Assembly (NCBI GenBank): GCA_036496265.1
Contig: DASXLL010000197.1
Location: 1-42,707, forward strand
Direction of reading: 5' to 3'
DNA from: CAYLLN01 sp036496265
GTDB taxonomy: Bacteria > Planctomycetota > Planctomycetia > Pirellulales > Pirellulaceae
DNA: 42,707 nt
The notes under the pieces were generated by a model that saw nothing but the letters and a program-made list of their open reading frames with translations, was not told where the DNA came from and searched no databases. Of this stretch, positions 24,184-32,449 are shown in pieces (positions within the stretch are counted from its first letter, which is position 1; each line of letters starts with the position of its first letter). The translations under genes were made by a program, and so were the position numbers.

Positions 24184-24492
24184 TCAGGACCAGACCGTCG
24201 GATCGATATGCCGCTGCAAGTCCCGGCTGCCGTGAATGACGGCGCGAATGTAGCACGCACCATCCGCTACTTGGTAGACGATCCGATAACCGCGGAACTG
24301 AATTTCACGAATCGAATCGATTCTGAACTCGGGGACGACCTGACCGGAGCGTGGAAATCGTTCGAGTCGGTCTGGAGCATCGAGAAAGGACTTGCAGAGC
24401 CGCTCGGCATTTTCCGGCGACGAAGCCGTAATGTAGTCCTTGATGGCCGCTAGGTCGCGGATGGCTTCGTTAGTCCAGATGACGTGAACCAA
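24184..24492 (-). CDS. ParE/RelE-type toxin
   Basis: The 102-residue protein starts at a TTG with AAGGAG about 11 bases upstream, inside the antitoxin gene. It has the RelE/ParE fold pattern: VIWTNEAIRDLAAIKDYIT, a helical middle (ERLCKSFLDAPDRLERFP), the family GQVVPEF motif, and the C-terminal strands REIQFRGYRIVYQVADG and YIRAVIHGSRDL. ParE members inhibit gyrase, RelE members cleave mRNA; which applies cannot be told. The start overlaps the antitoxin by 43 bases, so the two are translationally coupled, the standard type II arrangement. Confidence 0.88.
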   Translation of the reverse strand: MVHVIWTNEAIRDLAAIKDYITASSPENAERLCKSFLDAPDRLERFPRSGQVVPEFRIDSIREIQFRGYRIVYQVADGACYIRAVIHGSRDLQRHIDPTVWS

Positions 24493-24665
24493 GACTGTAC
24501 AATCTCCTTGGCCTCGTCCTTCGAGAACACTCGCCCTTCTTCAATATCCTTCCCAGACTTTTCGAGCTTCCGCCAAAGATAAAGACGATAGCTAATATCG
24601 TCGAGCGTGCAATCGTCGGGGAGGGAATTCAGGACCTCCCTTGCTACCTCTTTTGCTGTATGCAT
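24450..24665 (-). CDS. Antitoxin partner of the ParE/RelE-type toxin
   Basis: This 71-residue protein starts at an ATG and precedes the toxin, overlapping it by 43 bases. The helical N-terminus (MHTAKEVAREVLNSLPDDCT) is followed by LDDISYRLYLWRKLEKSGKD and an EEGRVFSKDEAKEIV stretch. This is the pattern of short antitoxins with ISYRLYL.KLE..... G..FS.EE.. known to pair with RelE/ParE toxins. The N-terminal part is expected to bind the operator, the C-terminal part the toxin. Confidence 0.85.
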   Translation of the reverse strand: MHTAKEVAREVLNSLPDDCTLDDISYRLYLWRKLEKSGKDIEEGRVFSKDEAKEIVQSWFTSSGLTKPSAT

Positions 24666-24750
24666 TGGCCAACTCCCGCAGCGTCATTCGCAGTCAGCTA
24701 ATTCTACCACGGTGAATGAATTGCTACAAAGTCGATTGTTGTAAATTGAC

Positions 24751-25500
24751 TCAGTGTCTCTTTGTGCGGCTCACAAATTGGGCGTAGTCCTCCGGTGTGT
24801 CGATGCCAATCGTCGGCTCATTGGTGATGCCGACGAGGATGGTTTGCCCGTGGTGGAGGACGCGGAGTTGTTCGAGGGATTCGATTTGCTCGATGGGGGC
24901 GAGGGGGAGGGATGCTAATTGCAAAAGGAAGTCGCGGCGGTAGGCGTAGAGGCCGATGTGCTGGTGATAGACGGGGGGATCGGCGGTGAGGAGTTTGTCG
25001 TCCCAGGTGCGGGCGAAGGGGATGGGAGCGCGGCTGAAGTAGATGGCGCGCTGGCGGTGGTCGAAGATGATTTTGACGCAGGCGGGGTCGTGGAGCTTGT
25101 GGCGATCGCGGATGGGCGTGGCGAGCGTGCTCATGACGGCGGTGGGATCGCTTTCGAGCAGCTCGACGGCGAGGTCGATGGCGGCGGCGGAGATTTCGGG
25201 CTCGTCGCCTTGGACGTTCACGAAGATGTCAACGTCGGGCAACTTGCGCGCGATTTCGGCGACGCGGTCGGTGCCGCTGGCGCAGTCGGGACTGGTTAGC
25301 TCGACGCGGCCGCCGAAGGAGCGGACGACAGAGGCAATTTCTTCGCAGTCGGAGGCGATGAGGACGCCGCTTGGGCGATTCGCTTTTTGGGCGGCTTCGT
25401 AGGTGTGTTGGATGAGCGGCTTGCCGGATTCGGTGCGGAGCAGTTTGCGAGGTAGACGCGTGGAGGCGAGGCGGGCAGGGATAACGATGGTGCTACGCAT
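24751..25500 (-). CDS. kdsB: 3-deoxy-manno-octulosonate cytidylyltransferase
   Basis: The 249-residue enzyme activates Kdo as CMP-Kdo for LPS core assembly. Signatures are STIVIPARLASTRLPRKLL (nucleotide binding), IFVNVQGDEPE (Mg2+ and substrate), and YHQHIGLYAYRRDFLLQL followed by EQIESLEQLRVLHHG. Length and motif order match KdsB. It needs CTP, made by PyrG, whose gene lies 1.3 kb downstream on the same strand. Its presence implies Kdo-containing LPS, in line with the LptF/G-type permease in this window. Confidence 0.95.
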   Translation of the reverse strand: MRSTIVIPARLASTRLPRKLLRTESGKPLIQHTYEAAQKANRPSGVLIASDCEEIASVVRSFGGRVELTSPDCASGTDRVAEIARKLPDVDIFVNVQGDEPEISAAAIDLAVELLESDPTAVMSTLATPIRDRHKLHDPACVKIIFDHRQRAIYFSRAPIPFARTWDDKLLTADPPVYHQHIGLYAYRRDFLLQLASLPLAPIEQIESLEQLRVLHHGQTILVGITNEPTIGIDTPEDYAQFVSRTKRH

Positions 25501-25571
25501 TCCGGCGATGGTAGCAGGCGAAGGGGCGAATTCAGAATGCGGGATTCAGAAGGGAATTACGCGTTAGCGAT

Positions 25572-25592
25572 GGTGGGCACAGCCCACCCTAC
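25572..25592. repeat. Dispersed 21-bp hairpin element, copy 2
   Basis: Reverse complement identical to 3566-3586. Core GGTGGGC-ACA-GCCCACC has a 7-bp stem. It stands in the intergenic region between the CYTH and kdsB genes. Confidence 0.8.
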
Positions 25593-25614
25593 AAAAGACT
25601 GCAAGAAAAGAAGA

Positions 25615-25656
25615 AGCCCGGCTGTGCGCTAAAAGAGGGGCGAACACAGCCGGGCT
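25615..25656 (-). terminator. Strong hairpin, probable terminator of the CYTH transcript
   Basis: AGCCCGGCTGTG (25615-25626) and CACAGCCGGGCT (25645-25656) form a perfect 12-bp stem, extended by a CGC/GCG pairing in the loop. On the minus strand it is followed by TCTTCTTTTCTTGC, a T-rich tail, so it best fits termination of leftward transcription from the CYTH gene, 166 bases away. The gap before it may hold a structured RNA. Confidence 0.65.
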
Positions 25657-25821
25657 ATCGCTTGGGGGTCGTTTTTTGGCCCAGGAGCGAACTCCTGTGC
25701 AGAGGATAAAACCAGGGAGGCGGCAGAATGTTCCGCGGACGGAGAATATTTTTTCAAGAATCGACGACTGACCCGAGAGTTATTGCCATAAATACTTGCT
25801 AGAAAAAGAGTTGCGGCACAA
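25657..25821 (-). other. Possible structured 3' UTR or small RNA downstream of the CYTH gene
   Basis: There is no coding frame. It contains AGGAG-CGAA-CTCCT (25683-25696), a stem with a four-base loop, a GCGG/CCGC dyad near 25730, and A/T tracts. Together with the strong terminator it may be a 3'-derived small RNA. This is inference from structure only. Confidence 0.25.
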
Positions 25822-26379
25822 TCATTTCTCGCGGTGCAGAAGTACTAATTCCAAATAACTGCGTCGCTCGGATTGCTCCAGCGCGAGTCGGCCAGCGAGA
25901 TTCGTCAAGCATTTTTTGGCATTTTCAAGTGAAGAGTTATCGGCGGAGATTTCCAACTCCAAAAATGGGCCGGCACCTTCAACATCGTCGAGGGCACACT
26001 CGACCTCAAAGCCATCCCAAATGATGGTGGCCTTGCGACGCTGCTTCGTCACTGCGGCTACGATGGAAAAACCGAGGGCGCCGAGCAACTCCGTGAAGTG
26101 CTCAATGGTTTCTGCGCCAGCGGGAAGCGGAAGTTCCAGCTCGCGACGGGTTTTGGTGGCCGGGTCGATTTTGGGGCCTTTGTAGGTGATAAAGCTCTCG
26201 CTTCCCACTTGCCGCAGCCGCAGAGCCTCGTCAGTTGTTGCGAAGTCGCGCGAGGGATGGCGGAAGTAGTGGTCGATTTGCTCGATGGGCGGTTCGAACT
26301 TAGCGCCTAGTTCGGTGAGCTTTGCTTCCGTATTAGCCGTATTGGGTAAGGGGAATTTTTGTTCGACTTCGTAGTGCAT
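25822..26379 (-). CDS. CYTH-domain protein (class IV adenylate cyclase-like)
   Basis: The 185-residue protein starts MHYEVEQKFPLPNT, the ExExK signature of CYTH (adenylate cyclase/thiamine triphosphatase) enzymes near the N-terminus. HYFRHPSRDF, EALRLRQVG, SFITYKGPKID and EVECALDDVEGAGPFLELEI follow, giving the alternating acidic/basic residues that line the triphosphate tunnel. Length agrees with the class IV adenylate cyclase/CyaB subgroup. It may make cAMP, hydrolyse thiamine triphosphate, or act on another triphosphate; sequence alone does not decide. It is divergent from the protein kinase gene. Confidence 0.85.
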   Translation of the reverse strand: MHYEVEQKFPLPNTANTEAKLTELGAKFEPPIEQIDHYFRHPSRDFATTDEALRLRQVGSESFITYKGPKIDPATKTRRELELPLPAGAETIEHFTELLGALGFSIVAAVTKQRRKATIIWDGFEVECALDDVEGAGPFLELEISADNSSLENAKKCLTNLAGRLALEQSERRSYLELVLLHREK

Positions 26380-26431
26380 CGGAAGTTCCTAACGGTCGCA
26401 AATTGTACGAAGATCGCTTAGTTTGTGAGTC

Positions 26432-29400
26432 ATGGAGCCGCATCCTCGTTACGAAGTGCTGGGTTTGATTGGCAACGGCGATTTTGCCGCTGTTTATCGC
26501 GCGCGCGACCGTGAACTGGGCCGCGATGTGGCGATTAAGCAAATTCACGGCCAATACATGAACGACCCGCGGCGACTGGAGCGGTTTTGGCGCGAGGCTC
26601 AGTTGCTCGCGACGCTCTCGCATCCGCACATTATGACGATTTATGACATTGTGCGGCCGCGAGGCTGGCTAGTGCTGGAACTGATGCAGGGGACGCTGCT
26701 GGACGCGGGCAAGGGGCAGCCTATCGACTTGAATCTGCTGCGGGCGACGCTGAGCGGTTCCCTGCAGGCGCTGTCGATGCTGCATGCGAGCCATGTGATC
26801 CATGGCGACATTAAGCCGTCGAATTTGATGCTGGATCGGCTGGGTCGCGTGAAGCTGGGTGATTTTGGCCTGGCCCGCCGCGTGGCCAATGATCAAGGCA
26901 GTTATCTGAAGGGGGCGACACGGTATATGGCGCCGGAACTGGTCGCGGCACAGTTTGGCCCAGTAGGACCGGCGAGCGATTTGTATTCGCTTGGTTTCGC
27001 TGCCTATGAACTTTTATGTGGGCCACAGCATTTCGAGCAATTGTTCCCGGGCCTGGATGCTTTTGGCCGCGACCGGCAGATCGCGTGGATGATGTGGCAT
27101 GCAGCCGCCGATCGGCGGCTGCCGCCGGTGGGGTCGGTGCTGGATGGCGTGCCGCCCGATCTGGCGAAGGTCATCGATAGGTTGACGGCGAAAGACCAGT
27201 CGCTGCGTTATAAAACGGCCGAGCAGGCATTGGCCGATCTCGGTGCGGCGCCAGCCATGGCCGGGCTGCCGGTGGAGGACGAGGACGAAGCGAAACAGAA
27301 GCGGCAGAAGTTCCAAAAGCGGATGATGGCGGTGATGGCGCTGGTGGCCAGCGTGCTGATGAGCGTGCTGGTGGCTGTGATGCCGAGCGGAAAGAAAAAA
27401 GAAGCTGTTGCGCCAGAGCCAGTGGCGGTCCGCGGCGTCGTGCGGATGATTATCCCCGAGCGGCAGACGCTGATTGTCGAGCAGGCGATGAACCGCGGGC
27501 CGAAGGAGGTTGTGGTCCGCGAACAGGACAAGGTGTATCTCAATGATAAGGCCAGCTTGCTGCGAGAGTTGAAAGAGGCTGACCAGGTGTCGATTCAGAC
27601 GCTCCGCGATGACCAGGGCCGGGCGCTGCAAGAGATTCAAGCCTCGCGGCCACAAGAGAGCCGAGGAGCGATCGCAAAGGTTGATGCGGAAAACGGCGAG
27701 ATCATCGTGACTTTGGCTGGCGCTGACGAGCAACTGAATGTCGCCGTCGGCGGCCAGACAACGGTTGAACTCAATGGAAGTACGACGCTAGGCGGAAAGC
27801 CGCTGAAAATCGATGATTTGAAAGACGGTGATCGCGTTCGCGTCGTTCATTATCGCGATCAGGACCGCGAGTTGGCGCTGAAAATCTCGTCGGTCCGCGT
27901 GGTCAACGGCGAAGGCGTCGTGCGGGCGATCGATCCGGCCAAGCGCGAGGTTTCGATTGCCGAAGGCGCGGACGAAAGCGCGCCGGTAAAGGTCTGGCCG
28001 CTTGCCGACAAAGTGGATATCTCGCTGAACGGCCGCAAACTGATCAACAATCGGCTCCTGACCGCGGCTGATCTACAAGTCGGCGACAAAGTCTCATTCG
28101 GTCGCGATCTGAAGATCGTGAGCATTTCCGCGTCGCGGCATTTTTCGGCGAGCGGAACGATTGGAGCGATTCAATACGATGTGAAATCGTTCACGACCGG
28201 CGGCTCGGGACAACAGCGGATGTATGTGCTGGCGCCGGACTGCAAGGTGTCGCTCGGTGGGCAGGATGCGGCTCTGGATGACCTGCGGCGGGGCGATCAG
28301 TTCGAGGTGCAATATGACGATCCAGATGCGGCTAGCCCGTCGGTAATTAGCCTCGCGGCGGCACGGCCGCCTGACAAATCCAAGTGGGCAGTGCTCATTG
28401 TTTGTAGCGAGTTCGACGACACGTCGATTCCCCCGCTATCGGCCGCAACGGCAGCAATGACGACTTTTCAGCAGACGCTCGAGCAGCGCTATGCCGTGCC
28501 CGTGGAGCAAACGATTCTACTCGCCAATCCGAGCCGCATTCGCTTGGAACAAGGTCTGAGCGACGCGGTTTCCAAAGCCAGCGAGGCCGGACAGTTGTTG
28601 GTCGTCGTGGCCGGCCGCGCTTTCGCCGGTCCCAAAGGGCCGGTCATTGCACCCAAGGATTTTGACAAGGCCCGGGCCGATGTTACTGGCGTGCCGCTGG
28701 CGACCGTGCTCTCGGAAGTTGATAAAAGTACTACGGCCAACAAGTTTGTGATCCTCGATCTCGCGCCGCTGGCGGAGGGAAGCTTGCCTGCTCCCAATGC
28801 GGCCGCCATGGTTGATTCCATTCGCGGCACTCGTTCACGCCCGCTATTAAAGACGACGCCCATTTTGGCGGCTGATGACTCGACGAGCGGCGACGCGGCT
28901 GCGGCCATGCGACTGGTAACTGCCTTGCCAGCGGCATTCACGGGTGCGGCCGATCCGAATCGCGATAACCAAATCACATTTTCTGAGCTGAACGACTTTT
29001 TGAAGGCGTCGGAATCGAACGCCGGCCGCGTGCGTTCCATTATGCCCGATACGACGCCGCCGCGACTGAGCGACGATGCCAAGCAGGTCATCCGCCGCCT
29101 GGCAGCACTAGCTTCGCGGCAGCGGTATGACAAACCGGATGTGCAGGCCCTCATCGCCAATGCCGAACAACTCGCGCCAAAGCAGCCGGAGCCGCGGATC
29201 GTCGGTGCGATTGTGCTGTTGAAACACAAGGATTTTGACGAGGCGCAGCGACTGATCGGCCTTGTGACGACCGAGCAGCCGAAGCAGTCGTTGGCGTGGG
29301 AAATCAGCGCCTGGGGCAAGTTTGAAAAATACAATTACAGCGGCGGGCTCAATGATTTGGTGCAGTTGATGCAAAATTTGCCGAGCGAGATGCTCGGCGA

Positions 29401-29731
29401 GGCCGACCGGCGGGCAGTGCTGTTGGCGGGTCGGCTGCGTGAGTTCTCCGCCGGCGTTGAGCATCAAGGCGACCGCCGGCCGCCGGCGGGGATGATTGCG
29501 GCGCTCGATGCGGCGGTCAATGCACGGGGACCGGAGGTGAAGGCATTATTCGATCAGGGCCGTTCGCACGTGCGGGCGATTATCGCGGAGTTTCAGAAGA
29601 GGATTGAATCCGCGGGCGAGCCGAGCGATGTGAATCGCCTCAAACTGGAGCGGGCTCAAGTGCGGAATTATGTGACTTATAGTTGGGAATCAGCCGCGCA
29701 ACTGGCGATTTCTTCGTTGGATGTGGATTAG
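26432..29731 (+). CDS. Membrane Ser/Thr protein kinase with pseudocaspase-like domain and EF-hand
   Basis: The 1099-residue protein has a Hanks-type kinase at residues 1-275: a loose Gly-rich loop (GLIGNGDFAAVY), Lys36 in DVAIKQI, Glu55, HGDIKPSNLM with Asp126 (HGD instead of HRD), DFG at 144-146 and GATRYMAPE. One membrane segment lies at about 298-317. Outside are four roughly 80-residue beta repeats (about 333-645). Next comes a domain (650-785) with the caspase/peptidase C14 outline: KWAVLIVCSEFDD, TILLANPSRIRL, QLLVVVAGRAF, FVILDLAPL. The expected catalytic His-Gly and Cys are absent (Arg729, Leu777 region), so it looks inactive. An EF-hand loop, DPNRDNQITFSE, follows at 841-852. It is divergent from the CYTH gene. 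Confidence 0.87.
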   Translation: MEPHPRYEVLGLIGNGDFAAVYRARDRELGRDVAIKQIHGQYMNDPRRLERFWREAQLLATLSHPHIMTIYDIVRPRGWLVLELMQGTLLDAGKGQPIDLNLLRATLSGSLQALSMLHASHVIHGDIKPSNLMLDRLGRVKLGDFGLARRVANDQGSYLKGATRYMAPELVAAQFGPVGPASDLYSLGFAAYELLCGPQHFEQLFPGLDAFGRDRQIAWMMWHAAADRRLPPVGSVLDGVPPDLAKVIDRLTAKDQSLRYKTAEQALADLGAAPAMAGLPVEDEDEAKQKRQKFQKRMMAVMALVASVLMSVLVAVMPSGKKKEAVAPEPVAVRGVVRMIIPERQTLIVEQAMNRGPKEVVVREQDKVYLNDKASLLRELKEADQVSIQTLRDDQGRALQEIQASRPQESRGAIAKVDAENGEIIVTLAGADEQLNVAVGGQTTVELNGSTTLGGKPLKIDDLKDGDRVRVVHYRDQDRELALKISSVRVVNGEGVVRAIDPAKREVSIAEGADESAPVKVWPLADKVDISLNGRKLINNRLLTAADLQVGDKVSFGRDLKIVSISASRHFSASGTIGAIQYDVKSFTTGGSGQQRMYVLAPDCKVSLGGQDAALDDLRRGDQFEVQYDDPDAASPSVISLAAARPPDKSKWAVLIVCSEFDDTSIPPLSAATAAMTTFQQTLEQRYAVPVEQTILLANPSRIRLEQGLSDAVSKASEAGQLLVVVAGRAFAGPKGPVIAPKDFDKARADVTGVPLATVLSEVDKSTTANKFVILDLAPLAEGSLPAPNAAAMVDSIRGTRSRPLLKTTPILAADDSTSGDAAAAMRLVTALPAAFTGAADPNRDNQITFSELNDFLKASESNAGRVRSIMPDTTPPRLSDDAKQVIRRLAALASRQRYDKPDVQALIANAEQLAPKQPEPRIVGAIVLLKHKDFDEAQRLIGLVTTEQPKQSLAWEISAWGKFEKYNYSGGLNDLVQLMQNLPSEMLGEADRRAVLLAGRLREFSAGVEHQGDRRPPAGMIAALDAAVNARGPEVKALFDQGRSHVRAIIAEFQKRIESAGEPSDVNRLKLERAQVRNYVTYSWESAAQLAISSLDVD

Positions 29732-29833
29732 AAGGAAAACTAACCGGTGCGTTGGTTATTGGGCGAACTGCATTTGCGGATTTCCTGGCGAAGTGGGCGG
29801 TAATCCGTATGCTGGTCACGCGGTAAGAACGAC

Positions 29834-30538
29834 ATGGACGCGACTCTTCAGAATCTCGAGCAACACGAGGGAAGAGCTTATTCGCAGAACGGCGAAGACG
29901 GAGTCATCGCGGCGATTTTCAAGGCAATCGGCGCGACAAACCGGTATTTCGTGGAGTTCGGCTGCGAGCAGGCCACGATGTGCAACACGGCGTATTTACT
30001 GGACCAAGGCTGGCAGGGCTTGTTGATGGACGACGCAGGTGTCTCGGGCAACCCGCAGGCAGTCGTGCACAAGGAATTCATCACGGCGGAGAACATCAAC
30101 GGGCTGTTTGCGAAGTACGGCGTGCCGCAGACGTTTGACTTGCTTTCGATTGACATCGATGGAAATGACTATTGGGTGTGGAAGGCAATCGAGTATCAAC
30201 CGCGGGTGGTAGTCATTGAGTACAACGCCCATGTGCCACCCGACGAGCGGCGGACGATACTTTACGATCCGCACTTTGTGTGGAATGGAACCGATTATTT
30301 TGGCGCGAGCTTGCTGGCACTGAAGGAGCTAGGCGAGCAGAAGGGTTACACGCTCGTCTACTGCGAGCGGACCGGGACCAATGCGTTTTTCGTTGCGACT
30401 GGCGCGCTGCCGCCGTCCTTCAGTCCCAAACCAGTCGAAACGATTTATCGGCCGCCGAACTATATCAATCGTGGCTTGCGTTGGCGGAAGGATCCAGAAC
30501 GGATGATGATCGACCCGCGCGAGCCGCCGCCGGCATGA
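29834..30538 (+). CDS. FkbM-like SAM-methyltransferase-fold protein
   Basis: The 234-residue protein has AYSQNGEDGVIAAIFKAIGA and RYFVEFGCEQATMCNTAYLL, matching the FkbM/SAM-methyltransferase entry (FVEFG as motif I). QTFDLLSIDIDGNDYWVWKA is the motif with the paired Asp residues, and VVVIEYNAHVPPDERRT follows. These are typical of proteins that modify sugars or lipids of the cell surface. No DNA- or protein-methylation motif is seen. Its C-terminus (RKDPERMMIDPREPPPA) is disordered. It follows the kinase gene at 103 bp on the same strand. Its precise substrate is unknown. Confidence 0.65.
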   Translation: MDATLQNLEQHEGRAYSQNGEDGVIAAIFKAIGATNRYFVEFGCEQATMCNTAYLLDQGWQGLLMDDAGVSGNPQAVVHKEFITAENINGLFAKYGVPQTFDLLSIDIDGNDYWVWKAIEYQPRVVVIEYNAHVPPDERRTILYDPHFVWNGTDYFGASLLALKELGEQKGYTLVYCERTGTNAFFVATGALPPSFSPKPVETIYRPPNYINRGLRWRKDPERMMIDPREPPPA

Positions 30539-30629
30539 TTCGAGGGCAGTACACCATCGGCATGAGTGGCCGCGAGTTTGGATTTGATCGGGCGAAACGG
30601 CCGGATTAACCGTGCGAAAATGAGGGAAG

Positions 30630-30703
30630 TGGGCGGTAAGGGACTCGAACCCCTGACCCCATCGGTGTAAACGATGTGCTCTAACCAACTGAGCTAACCG
30701 CCC
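30630..30703 (-). tRNA. tRNA-Val(UAC)
   Basis: On the minus strand the sequence starts GGGCGGTTAGCTCAG, pairs its first 7 bases with ACCGCCC at the 3' end, and has the D arm TTAGCTCAGTTGG. The anticodon loop TTTACAC carries TAC and decodes GUA valine codons. The T loop GGTTCGAGTCC is standard. Discriminator A; CCA is not encoded. Arms fold as a clean cloverleaf by eye. Confidence 0.95.
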
Positions 30704-30770
30704 GGGTCACTTCTGTAGTTTAATGACGTGGTGCTTTTTTAGCACCCCGGATGCCTGCTGCGAGGTTGTG

Positions 30771-31172
30771 ATGGCTGCGCCAAACCGTGATGAGCTGATT
30801 AAAGCTGCGATCGAGATACGTCAGCGGGCGTATGCGAAGTACTCGAATTTTTTCGTGGGGGCGGCGATTTTGGCGGGCGATGGGCGGATTTTTACGGGAT
30901 GCAACGTGGAGAATGCCTCGTATGGGTTAACGATTTGCGCGGAACGAACGGCGGTGTTTAATGCTGTGGCGGCGGGGCAGAGAAAATTTGAGCTATTAGC
31001 GATTGCGACGGCCGGCGGCGCCTCGCCCTGTGGGGCTTGTCGCCAAGTACTGGCCGAATTCGCGCCGGAGCTAACGGTTTTGCTGATTGACGTTGATCGG
31101 CCAGGCCGGCTTGTCGAAACCAACATTCGTGACTTGTTGCCGGGAGCATTCTCTCTCGCCACTGACAACTGA
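30771..31172 (+). CDS. cdd: Cytidine deaminase
   Basis: The 133-residue enzyme deaminates cytidine and deoxycytidine to uridine/deoxyuridine in pyrimidine salvage. Motifs: TGCNVENASYG, the zinc-binding CAE (Cys56-Ala-Glu58) with the catalytic Glu, and PCGACRQVLAEF with Cys87 and Cys90. The length is typical of the short tetrameric type. The ATG at 30771 is chosen; an upstream in-frame start would add residues unlike the family. It is convergent with the nucleoside transporter gene, 18 bases away, so uptake and use of nucleosides are encoded side by side. Confidence 0.95.
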   Translation: MAAPNRDELIKAAIEIRQRAYAKYSNFFVGAAILAGDGRIFTGCNVENASYGLTICAERTAVFNAVAAGQRKFELLAIATAGGASPCGACRQVLAEFAPELTVLLIDVDRPGRLVETNIRDLLPGAFSLATDN

Positions 31173-31190
31173 CCACTGACAACTGCCCTC

Positions 31191-32429
31191 CTATACCAGA
31201 ACGCCCGCAATACATCCCATCATGCAATTCACAATCGTTCCGCCGAGCATGGCGCGGAGGCCGAGGCGGGCGATGTCGGACTGCCGATGCGGAGCCATGC
31301 CGCCGAGGCCGCCGATCTGGATGCCGATGGAGGAGAAGTTAGCAAAGCCGCAGAGGGCGTATGTCATGATGGTTACGGTGCGGGGGCTTAGCCGCACGGT
31401 TGAGTCCGCTAACTGCCATTGAGCCAGTTCGTTGTAGGCCACGAACTCGTTGGCGAACATTTTTTTACCGAGCAATTGACCGGCGGCGAGGCAATCGTGG
31501 CTGTCGATGCCAACAATAAAGGCTACAGGCGCGAATAAGTAGCCGAGCAGGACCGAAAGCGACCAAGTGGCGCCGAGGTCGCTTTGTGTCAAATAGGAAA
31601 TGCCGTAACCGATACCATGAATGGCTGAATCCAGCATCGCAATGAGAGCGATAAAGGCAATGAGCATTGCCGCGACGTTAATCGCGAGTCGCGCACCGTC
31701 GGCAGCACCGATGGCAGCCGCTTCAATGAGGTTGGCGCCTTGCTGCGGCGGCTCGGTGGTGACGCTTCCAAGCGTGGCAGGCTGTTCCGTTTCAGGCACG
31801 AGCACCTTGGCGATCAGCAAGCTCGCCGGCGCGGAGATGACCGAAGCCGTGACGAGGTGGCCGGCGCTGAGGCCGAGCGAGCTGAAGGCGGCGATCAGGC
31901 TGCCAGATATATTGGCGAACCCGCCGATCATGACGGCGTTCAGCTCCGACAATGTCATGCCGGCGATGTAGGGCTTCACGAGCAGCGGAGCTTCGGTCTG
32001 GCCGAGGAACACGTTGGCGCTGGCCGAAAGCGATTCGGCGCCCGAAACGCCCATCAACCGTTGCATGACAAGAGCCATCGATTTGACAATCCATTGCATG
32101 ATGCCGAGGTAGTAGAGCATCGCGGCGAGCGACGAGAAAAAGATGATCGTCGGCAGCACTTTGAACGCGAAGAAGTGCTCTTTGAAACCGTCGCCGAAGA
32201 CGAATTTGCTGCCTTCATCGGCCAGATCGGTAACCCAATTGAAGGCCGCGCCGATGCCAGAGAAAAAGAGCTCACCGGGCGTGGTTTTGAGAATGATCAG
32301 TGCGAGGGCAAATTGGAGCAGCGTGCCGACGATAACGACGCGCGAGGGAAAGCGGCGTTTGTTTTCGCTCAATAGCCATGCCAGACCGATCATGACGAAG
32401 TAACCAGCGAAGCTGATGGCGCGTTCCAA
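31191..32429 (-). CDS. NupC-family concentrative nucleoside transporter
   Basis: The 412-residue inner-membrane protein starts at TTG, supported by AGGAG 6 bases upstream. The CNT signatures are clear: ASANVFLGQTEAPLLVKPYI (substrate helix), NAVMIGGFANISGSL, and YALCGFANFSSIGIQIGG. It should import nucleosides with Na+ or H+. It is convergent with cdd, which supports a role in pyrimidine nucleoside salvage, although selectivity cannot be read from sequence. Its start lies 20 bases after the stop of the GlmM-type gene on the same strand, suggesting co-transcription. Confidence 0.93.
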   Translation of the reverse strand: MERAISFAGYFVMIGLAWLLSENKRRFPSRVVIVGTLLQFALALIILKTTPGELFFSGIGAAFNWVTDLADEGSKFVFGDGFKEHFFAFKVLPTIIFFSSLAAMLYYLGIMQWIVKSMALVMQRLMGVSGAESLSASANVFLGQTEAPLLVKPYIAGMTLSELNAVMIGGFANISGSLIAAFSSLGLSAGHLVTASVISAPASLLIAKVLVPETEQPATLGSVTTEPPQQGANLIEAAAIGAADGARLAINVAAMLIAFIALIAMLDSAIHGIGYGISYLTQSDLGATWSLSVLLGYLFAPVAFIVGIDSHDCLAAGQLLGKKMFANEFVAYNELAQWQLADSTVRLSPRTVTIMTYALCGFANFSSIGIQIGGLGGMAPHRQSDIARLGLRAMLGGTIVNCMMGCIAGVLV

Positions 32430-32449
32430 GGCAATCTCCTGGCACTACT

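Noticed and set aside
25501..25821. A gene in the kdsB-CYTH gap
   Set aside because: No frame of meaningful length or start exists; hairpins explain the structure.
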